39,108 nucleotides of DNA from Verrucomicrobiota bacterium (GTDB taxonomy: Bacteria > Verrucomicrobiota > Verrucomicrobiia > Limisphaerales > UBA1096): positions 1 through 39,108 of the forward strand of contig JASLKL010000005.1 of the NCBI GenBank assembly GCA_030747605.1, written 5' to 3'. Of this stretch, positions 16,485-25,700 are shown piece after piece; position 1 is the first letter of the stretch, and each line of letters begins with the position of its first letter. The position numbers and the translations under genes were made by a program. The notes under the pieces were generated by a model. That model ran no database searches, had not been told where the DNA came from, and was given only the letters and a program-made list of their open reading frames with translations.

Positions 16485-17707
16485 GACTTAATCCCATTGC
16501 AAACAAAGTCAAATATATCAAAGTTTCTTGGATCACCTTTAGCGAGAGCCTCATACTTATTATTAAGCGGTTTCGAAACAAGAAAAGGCACCATTTCCTC
16601 ATAACGACCACCATGTGAACGAAGCGTGCCTTCAAGTTTTCCAAGGTCGTGATGTTCAGGCGTTCGGCCAACAACCCAATCCCGTTCTGAGAGAACAAAA
16701 AGATCTCCAATTCGATCACCTGGCAATTCGAGTTTAACAATGGCGGCATCCTTTGAGTACACCTCTGCAACTCCATCAAGTGCAGCTATCCAGTCAGCTA
16801 CTTTTTGAACATCAATACCATCTGGAAGGTAAATCGTAACCGCAGAGCCAAGTGCACCATGGTGCACAACATAAGGATCAGTGATCGGACATATTACACG
16901 GATCCCATCACCAAATTCTCGAGTCAAATCCGTTTCAAGAAAAATCACATTTGGTTCACCATCACTATTACACTTGGCATTCATTCCATGATCGGCAGTG
17001 ACACCAACAACAGCATTAAGGTCAAGTAACTTGCCAATTTCCACATCAATTAAACGATAGAACTCGCGCGATTCTGGGGCTTCAGGTGCATACTTATGCT
17101 GCATATAATCAGTAAGTGATAAATACAAAAAGTCAGCACGGCCAGAAGCCAATAGTTCCACACCAACCCTTAACACATAAAGGCTAGCATCTGCTGAATA
17201 GATTACTGGTTTTGGTCCAACAAGAGACTCAACATTATCAATACCATTTAATTCAAGACTTACCTCGTCAGCTTTTTCAGCCGAAATTGATATGCCATCC
17301 ATACCTTTCGAAAGCAATTCACGAAGCTTATCCTTGGCCGTCACCATCGCAACCTTACGACCAGCCAGCGAAGCAGCAGCTAGAATGGTATCATTACGTA
17401 AGAAACGTGATGAATTAGTCATCAATTCTTCACCACTTTCAGGATCAATAATATAATTACCCCCTATTCCTGTTTCAGATGGAGGTGTGCCAGTCACTAT
17501 TGAGCAATTGTTTACGTTAGTAAAAGAAGGGAGAGCCCCGCGGGCCAATCCATAATATCCATCAGACGCTAATCTAGCTAAATTAGGTAATTCACCGTGC
17601 GCAAATCCCAAGCTAATATATTCATTAGCCCAACCATCAGCACAAATAACAACCACCGGAATATTGGGTAACGTATAACTGTTTTGATTTAATGAAATAG
17701 TAGACAA
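16481..17707 (-). CDS. phnA: Phosphonoacetate hydrolase
   Basis: PhnA belongs to the alkaline-phosphatase superfamily and uses two zinc ions to cleave the C-P bond of phosphonoacetate, giving acetate and phosphate. With the TTG start at 17707 the protein has 408 residues. The expected metal and nucleophile residues are all visible: D24 (VVICADGW), T63 (PSFTNVNN), D200 and H204 (SLTDYMQHKYAP), D239 and H240 (TADHGMN), and H365 (RSHGGRYEE). The TTG is preferred because GGAG lies 9 nt upstream (17717-17720). The longer reading from ATG 17749 would start inside the operator-like repeat and add an unlikely hydrophobic 14-residue leader. It is the first gene of the phosphonate run. Confidence 0.95.
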   Translation of the reverse strand: MSTISLNQNSYTLPNIPVVVICADGWANEYISLGFAHGELPNLARLASDGYYGLARGALPSFTNVNNCSIVTGTPPSETGIGGNYIIDPESGEELMTNSSRFLRNDTILAAASLAGRKVAMVTAKDKLRELLSKGMDGISISAEKADEVSLELNGIDNVESLVGPKPVIYSADASLYVLRVGVELLASGRADFLYLSLTDYMQHKYAPEAPESREFYRLIDVEIGKLLDLNAVVGVTADHGMNAKCNSDGEPNVIFLETDLTREFGDGIRVICPITDPYVVHHGALGSAVTIYLPDGIDVQKVADWIAALDGVAEVYSKDAAIVKLELPGDRIGDLFVLSERDWVVGRTPEHHDLGKLEGTLRSHGGRYEEMVPFLVSKPLNNKYEALAKGDPRNFDIFDFVCNGIKS

Positions 17708-17716
17708 AATTATTTT

Positions 17717-17720
17717 CTCC
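17717..17720 (-). promoter_or_regulatory. Ribosome binding site deciding the phnA start
   Basis: On the minus strand GGAG lies 9 nt before the TTG at 17707. It is one of the clearer Shine-Dalgarno sequences in the window and favours TTG over the in-frame ATG at 17749. Confidence 0.6.
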
Positions 17721-17740
17721 AAAATGAAACATGCAACCAG

Positions 17741-17759
17741 TGTACACATTTAGTGTACA
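17741..17759. promoter_or_regulatory. Operator-like inverted repeat upstream of phnA
   Basis: TGTACAC, spacer ATTTA, GTGTACA: a perfect 7-bp inverted repeat with a 5-bp spacer, centred about 43 bp upstream of the phnA TTG start. It has the form of a dimeric repressor or activator site. A weak minus-strand promoter (TTTCAG, 17 bp, TAAATG) would overlap it, which suits repression. The cognate regulator is unknown; the only regulator gene in the cluster is the XylR-type protein at 9583-10800. Confidence 0.6.
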
Positions 17760-17806
17760 ACTGATAAAACTGAAAAACTTTTTAGACTAAACTCTAGAAA
17801 TCCAAA

Positions 17807-18664
17807 CTAAAAAGGCAAACCAGTATACCAATGGATGCTAGTCATATAATCCCTTCCTCCACCTTGTTGCGCACTTTTGCCGCAATCCTTTGTATATTTG
17901 ATCGGGCTAACATGACCATCAGCCCATAACGTCTGACAGGAAGCCCCGTAAGGCTTGCCGCTACCATGCCTAAACCACTCTGACACCCAATCTACATCTG
18001 GATAAAGCGGGGCAAGACTATACTTCCACTGAGTTAGATTTTCTGCCGCTCCATTAGCTGCAAGCGTATCACTGGGTCCTCCATCCATTTTTTGTTCACC
18101 AGCATCCTGTACTATTATCGTCTGATTTGGATCAATTAGTTCATTACGCCTTCTTGGTCGATTGCCATTTGTCCCCCTTTTTAGAACCTGACTAAAAAAT
18201 CGTCCATTAATCCCATAAGAAGCATCAACCCAAAAGCTTGCTCCATACTTGATCCCATCCTCCCTCCATTCGTCAGAAGTCTTGGCAGCAGGACAACGAA
18301 AGAGAGGTATCGATCTTCCAACGTATTCATAGTAAGCCAGACCCCAATAAGCCTCGCCACTATTTGGATCTGCTATCAATTTACGAGCAGCCTTCATTCT
18401 TGGATTCATATACCACTTCCCATGATTCGGCGGAGTACCATCTGGTCTATGATGCATAAATCCATCATTATCATCCTCATACATCCTGAATGCCAAATCA
18501 ATTTGCTTCAAGCTACTGGTGCAAACTGCCTGCTTACCTTTTTCCTTGGCCCCCGCCAAAGCAGGCAACAGCATTGAAGCCAAAATAGCTATTATAGCAA
18601 TTACGACCAGAAGCTCTATTAGAGTGAACCCTTTCATTACATTAAGTTTTTTTGTCGTTTTCAT
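17807..18664 (-). CDS. Type II secretion-like pseudopilin, stand-alone
   Basis: A 285-residue protein from the ATG at 18664, with a prepilin leader and methylation motif ([19 protein letters not shown], cleavage expected after the Gly). One hydrophobic helix and a globular periplasmic domain follow. It belongs to the DUF1559-like pseudopilin group of Planctomycetota and Verrucomicrobiota. Its C-terminal H...DG region (RHGSG to WADGH) has 15 residues between His and Asp-Gly instead of the usual nine, so it is a variant of H-X9-DG. The ATG at 18664 is preferred to the one at 18688 because it sits one base after the ankyrin-gene stop (TAA-A-ATG). No other secretion genes are nearby. Confidence 0.88.
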   Translation of the reverse strand: MKTTKKLNVMKGFTLIELLVVIAIIAILASMLLPALAGAKEKGKQAVCTSSLKQIDLAFRMYEDDNDGFMHHRPDGTPPNHGKWYMNPRMKAARKLIADPNSGEAYWGLAYYEYVGRSIPLFRCPAAKTSDEWREDGIKYGASFWVDASYGINGRFFSQVLKRGTNGNRPRRRNELIDPNQTIIVQDAGEQKMDGGPSDTLAANGAAENLTQWKYSLAPLYPDVDWVSEWFRHGSGKPYGASCQTLWADGHVSPIKYTKDCGKSAQQGGGRDYMTSIHWYTGLPF

Positions 18665-18665
18665 T

Positions 18666-19259
18666 TTACTGTTTAAGAATTTTTTCAATATTCAAAACAC
18701 TATTCTTTGAGATCACATTCCCCATTGAATCACTCAAAGAGTCTTGATTAAGCATAGACTCAACCACATTTACCACCGAATTCCCCTGAAAATCCAAAAT
18801 ATTTTTCTCTGCACCATTTTTCAAAAGCAATTTAGTAATACCCTTATCCCCATTCCTCACTGCATAATGCAACGGAGTGGCACCAACCTTGTTGGTGGAA
18901 TTTACTTTAACTCCCATATTAATAAGTTCCTCAGCAAATCTCTCACGGGAAAAAGTTGCTGCCTTATGTAATGCAGTGTTGCCTTGAATATCCCTAACCT
19001 GAGTACTAGCCCCACGCTCCATGAGCAAATCGAAACCCTTTTGAGAACCAGAACCTATAACGTGAAAAAGCGCAGTCTCACCAGCTGGATCAGCATGATC
19101 AATTTGCGTGCCAGCATCTAAACTTTTAACCAAACTTTGCAAATCACCAAACTTTGCAGCTCTTATAACATCATCAGGGTCATGACAACCAGCTACTCCT
19201 AAGCACAGCGAAAAGAGTAAAATATAATGAAATAAAATTATGAAATACTTATTTACCAA
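18666..19259 (-). CDS. Ankyrin-repeat lipoprotein
   Basis: About 197 residues from a TTG at 19259. The N-terminus [24 protein letters not shown] is a lipoprotein signal with lipobox LGVAGC. Three to four ankyrin repeats follow, the clearest being [24 protein letters not shown] and [15 protein letters not shown]. Ankyrin repeats bind proteins; the partner may be one of the cell-surface proteins encoded here. The TTG start overlaps the preceding gene by 11 bp and gives a good signal peptide. A longer reading to 19298 would put RLVSTLRCRV before it, which is less likely. Confidence 0.8.
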   Translation of the reverse strand: MVNKYFIILFHYILLFSLCLGVAGCHDPDDVIRAAKFGDLQSLVKSLDAGTQIDHADPAGETALFHVIGSGSQKGFDLLMERGASTQVRDIQGNTALHKAATFSRERFAEELINMGVKVNSTNKVGATPLHYAVRNGDKGITKLLLKNGAEKNILDFQGNSVVNVVESMLNQDSLSDSMGNVISKNSVLNIEKILKQ

Positions 19260-19638
19260 AACTCTGCATCTTAAGGTACTGACCAGCCTGAGCATCACCC
19301 TCCTCTGCTGCCTTACTTAAATTCTCCGCAACCGCCATTAACCCACCTGCGATAAGATCACGCTGTTCAACATCAAGGTCTTTCAAAGCCATTAGCCGTT
19401 TTAAGACACCATGCGCAGCTTTATAATTTTTAGATTTCAATAGATTGGTAGCCTGATCAGCCATTGCCTTTATATTTTCATCTTTTTCATCCTTAAATGC
19501 TGCTGAAATCGTTTCCGGAGCATCTTCCAAAGTAATCTCCTTGGGATACTTATCACTAGAGCACCCTACGATTGATAAAGAAAATACAGCCGATGAAAAA
19601 ATAATTACTGAATTTTTAATTAAATTATTCACTCTCAA
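19249..19638 (-). CDS. Small lipoprotein of unknown function
   Basis: A 129-residue protein with a signal peptide and lipobox (FSLSIVGC, Cys about residue 26). A mostly helical charged domain follows (KAMADQATNLLKSKNYKAAHGVLKRL), reminiscent of a single TPR-like helical pair. The start is TTG 19638 or GTG 19632; neither has a clear ribosome site. It begins directly after a strong hairpin and T-run, so its expression may depend on read-through from the giant gene upstream. I do not recognise the family. Confidence 0.7.
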   Translation of the reverse strand: MRVNNLIKNSVIIFSSAVFSLSIVGCSSDKYPKEITLEDAPETISAAFKDEKDENIKAMADQATNLLKSKNYKAAHGVLKRLMALKDLDVEQRDLIAGGLMAVAENLSKAAEEGDAQAGQYLKMQSFGK

Positions 19639-19682
19639 AAAAAGAAAGAGCAGCCTCGATTATTTTCATAACCGAGGCTGCT
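19637..19682 (-). terminator. Terminator after the giant repeat-protein gene
   Basis: On the minus strand AGCAGCCTCG (19682-19673) pairs perfectly with CGAGGCTGCT (19658-19649) across a 14-nt loop, followed by CTTTCTTTTTTT. It begins 29 nt after the giant-gene stop. The T-run abuts the start of the next gene, leaving no room for a promoter, so partial read-through is likely. Confidence 0.85.
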
Positions 19683-19711
19683 AATATATTCAGGCGTGTT
19701 CTCCCACGTGT

Positions 19712-22700
19712 TTATTTGGCTAATCGATAGAAAGCCGCAGCCTGATCTGCAGCTCCGCTATGAGACTCTTCACCGGCAGTACCATCGACGTCAGTCCAAG
19801 GACCATTCACAGATGATGCGCTCTGTAATTTAACTCCGTCTTGAGCAGGCCAATTTACTGTCAAAACACCTCCATCAACTGTGATGGAATTAATGACTAA
19901 ATCACCACCGCCTCCTGCTTCGCCAGCAATTACGATAATATTATCAATTGCCCACCACCAGTTGTTGTGCCCTTGGTGATCCCATGTAATCACCGCTTTC
20001 TGAGCACCGACTGGATTATTCAATGAGAGTGACACTGTTTCATTATAACCTGTAGGAGTATCAGGTGTAAGCTCCAACAAAGTTACAGGATCAGCACCAT
20101 CATATGAAACCATCACCTTACCTTGCTGAGGTTCCTGTCTCCAGCTGGAGTCATAAGTCAAAACCAAAGACCCAGCAGCAGCACTCGATACATCTATTTC
20201 AGGTGTTACAAGGGAAGCATTAAACTTAGCATCTGCCTTGTCATCATATTCATCTGAATCACCTACAGCGATCACACCTGTTCCCTTGGTAAACTGAGCA
20301 CGATCCTGACCAGCTGTTGCATTCCATGAAACTGGATCAAGGAAGGTCCAGCCATCAAACTCCACGACATCATCCCCTCCAGCTGTCGGGCCATGATCAT
20401 CTCCAAATGCAACCACCCAACCTGTTGGAGCCTCAGCTGTCCAATCGGTTCCGTCTCCACCTGACTCACTATCAGATACAAATGGTTCTAATTCCAAGGA
20501 GTCAAAATTCTCTTCAAAGAAGATATCATCTGCCCCTAGAACATTGAAAGCAGTTGATGCAAGTTGTGTATACCCATCATTTTCAAAGAAAATGGCATAG
20601 TATTTTCCTGGCTCAAGTCCCTCAAGAGTTACTGACCCGTCAGTAAATCCATCCCCTGAAGTCTGAGTCCCATTTACATACAACCACTTAAGACTACCAA
20701 CCGCACCAGGAGTCATATCCGGGCGATACAATCCAACCCAATCCTTGGCGTTACCTGGGCCGTTACTGAATTCCACCGTTATTGGCGAACCAGATGTGTA
20801 AACCGATCTAGTAGTCGTCACACTAGGAGGATCAACCAGAGTAAACTCAGTCCTTGCCATCTGCTCATAGCCGTCATTGACAAAGAAAATGGCTACATAA
20901 TCACCTGCTGAAAGTGGGCCACCCAACTTATCATGAGCAAACTCAATGGTCCCTTCCGTCAAGCCTTCACCGGCAGTTTTTGTCCCACTAACATATGACC
21001 ACTTCAGACTACCATCAGTACCCGGAGTCATGTCTGGACGATATATTCCAACCCAATCCTTGGCGTTACCTTGGCCATTTTTGAATGTGACGTTTACAGT
21101 TTCACCCGTCAAATAAACAGCCTTGTCAGTAGCAAGCGCAGGATCATTTGGCCCTGGTCCAGCTGGTTTCGCTTTGACTGTGATATTATCTATCGCCCAC
21201 CACCAGTTGTTATGACCTTGATGATCCCAAGTTATCACTGCTGAACTAGCTCCATCAGGATTATTTAATTCTAATTCAACAGTCTCATCGTAGGCAGTTG
21301 GTGTATCTGGTGTTAACTCTAGTAGCACAACAGGTGCTGCCCCGTCATAACTCACCAATACCTTGCCCTGTTGCGGTTCCTGTCTCCAACTTGAATCATA
21401 TACGAGAAGCAACTGATTAGCCCCTGCACCAGAGATATCAATCGATGGCGTTGCAAGTGATGCATTAAACTTAGCATCTGCCTTGTCATCATATTCATCT
21501 GAATCACCTACAGCGATCACTCCAGTGCCCTTGGTAAACTGCACTCGGTCCTGTCCAGCTGTTGCATTCCATGAAACTGGATCAAGGAAGGTCCAGCCAT
21601 CGAACTCTACTACATCATCCCCGCCAGCTGTTGGACCATGGCCATCTCCTTGAACCATTACCCAACCTGTTGGGCCTGTCGCAGTCCAGTCTGTCCCATC
21701 TCCTCCTGATTCACTGTCAGATACAAATGGTTCTAATTCTAAATCGTCAAAGTTTTCAACGAAGTAAACTCCTTCCGGCAATGTCGGCTTAGCGAAGATT
21801 CGCACATTGTCAATGGCCCACCACCAGTTGTTATGACCTTGATGATCCCAAGTTACTACTGCCGTTTTAGCGCCAGCTGGATTATTCAATGCCAAAGTAA
21901 CAGTTTCATTGTAGGCAGTTGGAGTATCTGGTGTTAACTCAAGCACCACAGTTGTTTCTCCTCCATCATAAGATACAAGCACCTTGCCTTGCTGCGGTTC
22001 CTGCCTCCAACTGGAGTCATATGACAAATGTAGCGTTCCTGCTGCAACCCCACTAATATCTACTGCCGGGGTAGATAAAGCAGAATCGAACTTAGCATCT
22101 GCTTTGTCATCATATTCGTCCGAATCACCTACAGCCACCACGCCTGTTCCCTTGGTAAACTGAGCACGATCCTGTCCAGCTGTTGCATCCCATGAAACTG
22201 GATCAAGGAAGGTCCAGCCATCAAACTCCACGACATCATCTCCTCCTGCTGTCGGGCCATGAGAAGCACCCTTCGAAACAACCCACCCGGAAGGACTTGT
22301 TGCAGTCCAATCTGTCCCATCTCCTCCTGACTCACTATCAGATACAAATGGACCTAGTTTAAGACTGTCAAAGTTTTCAACTAAGTAATGATCTTTAGGT
22401 AAAGGCGGAGAAACAGGAGCCGTTGAATAAACAACTATATTATCAATTGCCCACCACCAGTTGTTGTGCCCTTGGTGATCCCATGTAATTACTGCCGAGC
22501 TAGCTCCCTCAGGATTATCAACATTTATCACAACTGTATCATTATAAGCTGTTGGAGTATCTGGGGTAAGTTCAACCAAGGTAACCGGATCACCTCCATC
22601 AAAAGATATCATTACCTTACCTTGCTGCGGTTCCTGCCTCCAACTGGAGTCGTATCGAACTACCAGTGAATTCGACTGTACTCCTGCAAGACTTATAGAA

Positions 22701-25700
22701 GGCGTTGACAAAGATGCATTGAACTTTGCATCCGCATTATCATCATATTCGTCCGAATCACCTACAGCCACCACGCCTGTTCCCTTGGTAAACTGAGCAC
22801 GATCCTGTCCAGCTGTTGCATTCCATGAAACTGGATCAAGGAAAGTCCATCCATCAAACTCTACTACATCATCCCCTCCAGCTGTTGGGCCGTGACCATC
22901 TCCTAGGCTCATAACCCAACCCTCAGGCAATGTCGCTGTCCAATCTGTTCCATCTCCACCAGATTCAGTTGCAGTTACAAATGGACCCAACTCTAAACTA
23001 TCGAAGTTCTCAGAGTATAGCGGCTGAAGCTCACCAGTAATTTCAATATTATCAATTGCCCACCACCAGTTGTTGTGTCCTTGATGATCCCAAGAAACAG
23101 TAACGCTCTGAGCACCTTCAGGATTATTCAGCCTCAAGGTAACAGTATCATTGTAGCCTGTTGGGGTATCAGGCGTGAGCTCTAGAAGTGTTGTAGGCTC
23201 ACCCCCGTCATAAGAAACCAAAACCTTTCCTTGCTGTGGTTCCTTTCTCCAACTTGAATCATATTTCAAAATCAAGCTTCCTGGATCATAGCCAACAATA
23301 CTAATTGCAGGGGTTGAAAGAGATGCATTAAACTTCGCATCCGCCTTGTCGTCATACTCATCAGAGTCGCCGACAGCAACCACACCTGTTCCCTTGGTAA
23401 ACTGAGCACGATCCTGACCAGCTGTTGCATTCCATGAAACTGGATCAAGGAAGGTCCAGCCATCAAACTCCACGACATCATCCCCTCCAGCTGTCGGGCC
23501 ATGATCATCAGCCTGCGTCATACCCCAGCCTTCAGGTCCAGCAGCTGTCCAATCGGTTCCGTCTCCACCTGATTCACTATCAGATACAAATGGACCCAAC
23601 TCCAAACTATCAAAGTCCTCAGAGAAAACCGAAGTAGAACCTGGATTTAGCAGTACACTAACCTTGGCCGGATTGCTGTTTGCATCTCCCGCAGAATTCC
23701 CAACAGATAGACTGTACTCACCAGAATTATCTTCTGTTAATTGATTCAATTCCAAAACTGGGCCCTCTTGACCAGCTATAGCTTCACCATCTTTATACCA
23801 AGTATAAAACAATGGCTCATCACCATCCACCTTCACTGATAGACTGACGGATTCACCTTCAAACGCTTCAACGCTTGTTGGCTGTGAAGTAATTACAGGA
23901 GGCGCCTTGCCAACAGTTACTTTAATATTATCAATTGCCCACCACCAATTGTTGTGTCCTTGGTGATCCCATGTGATAACAGCTTCTTTAGCCCCCTCAG
24001 GATTGCCTAATGGCAAAGTTACAGTCTCATTGTAGGCAGTTGGAGTGTCTGGGCTCAATTCAAGTAATGTGATCTGTTCGCCACCATCAAATGAAACAGT
24101 AACCTTTCCGCTTTGCGGCTCTTGCCTCCAACTTGAATCATAAACCAATATAGCCGTACCCGGCTTTACTCCATCCAAACTGAATGCAGGAGTTGAAAGA
24201 GATGCATTAAACTTAGCATCTGCAGCGTCGTCATACTCATCAGAGTCCCCGACAGCAATAACACCTGTTCCTTTAGTAAATTCCGCACGGTCCTGACCCG
24301 CTGTTGCATTCCATGAAACAGGGTCAAGGAAAGTCCATCCATCAAACTCCTTAACGGCATCTCCGCCCGCTGTTGGGCCATGATCATCAGCCTTGGCTGT
24401 GACCCAGCCGGTTGGAGCTGTAGCTGTCCAATCTGTGCCATCTCCACCAGATTCAGTCGCTGATTCAAATCCGCCCAACTCGAGGCTATCAAAGTTCTCA
24501 GCGAAAATTGGTTTCGGCTCTCCGGCAAGAATCAGATTGTCAACTGCCCACCACCAATTGTTTCCAGCATCCAAATAACCAAAAGTGAATTTAACTGTCC
24601 CAGCCCCATCAGGGTTGTTAATCGAAATATTGACTGTCTCATTCGGATTATGATCGTGGTAATAGGCAGCATCTCCACCTTCTGATTCCCATCTCATAAT
24701 CTCAATTGGATCTCCGTCGTCAAATGTAGCTTCAATTACCGCCTTTTGTAGAACTTCAGGCCGCCAACTAGAATGAAAACGCAAAACGAGGGAATTCTCC
24801 ATAATCCCATCTAGTGAAATTGCCTCGGTTGTAATAAAGGTATTCATATTACCTCCCTCACGAGCCGCATCGTCCCACTCATCACCATCGGCTATTGCTG
24901 CTGCACCAATAGCTTTTTTGAATTCTGTGCGACGCTGATTTCCAGCTGTTTGACTCCACCATTTTACATCAGCAATGCTCCAGCCGGCCCACTCCGTTAC
25001 ACCATCCAGTTCAGGATAGCCTTCTTCATCCTCTAACCCTTGCCAAGCCCAAGTACCTGGAACTTCCTCATCGTTAATGGACCAACCTGCTGGAGGTGTC
25101 TTTGTCCAAACCTGTTCTCCAGCCAAAGCTTCATCCACATTAGGACCAAGTTCCAGTCCCTCAAAGTCCTCGCTCCATACTGTAACACCTAAACTAGCTT
25201 GAACACTCACAATACCTGCAGCACTTAAAATCTCACCAGCCTCATTGGTGACTTTAACAGTGTAATTGCCAGCATCGGCAACACTTGCCTCAGTAACTGA
25301 AAATTCGGCACTTGTAGCACCTTCAATCAAAACTCCATTCCTGAACCATTGATAAGATAAAGGAGCCCCTCCTTCAGCTGCGGCGCTAACACTAAAGCCC
25401 TCACCCTCACCGATCTCAACATTGTTTGGCTGAGTTGCTATTGTTGGCGGAACAACCCCAGCGTTGACAACCAAGTTATCGATGGCCCACCACCAGTCAT
25501 TTCCAGCCTCTCTCATCCCAAATGCCAAAGACATTTTTTTGGAGCCCGCTGGATTGTCCAACGGAACGATTACAGTCTCATTTTGAGAATCCGGATGAAA
25601 ATTTGGACTGTTAGGATCTGAAACCCAATTAAAAATCTCTACAGGCTCAGCACCATCATAGCTAACTGTAATATAAGCTTCCTGATGATAATTAGAATCA

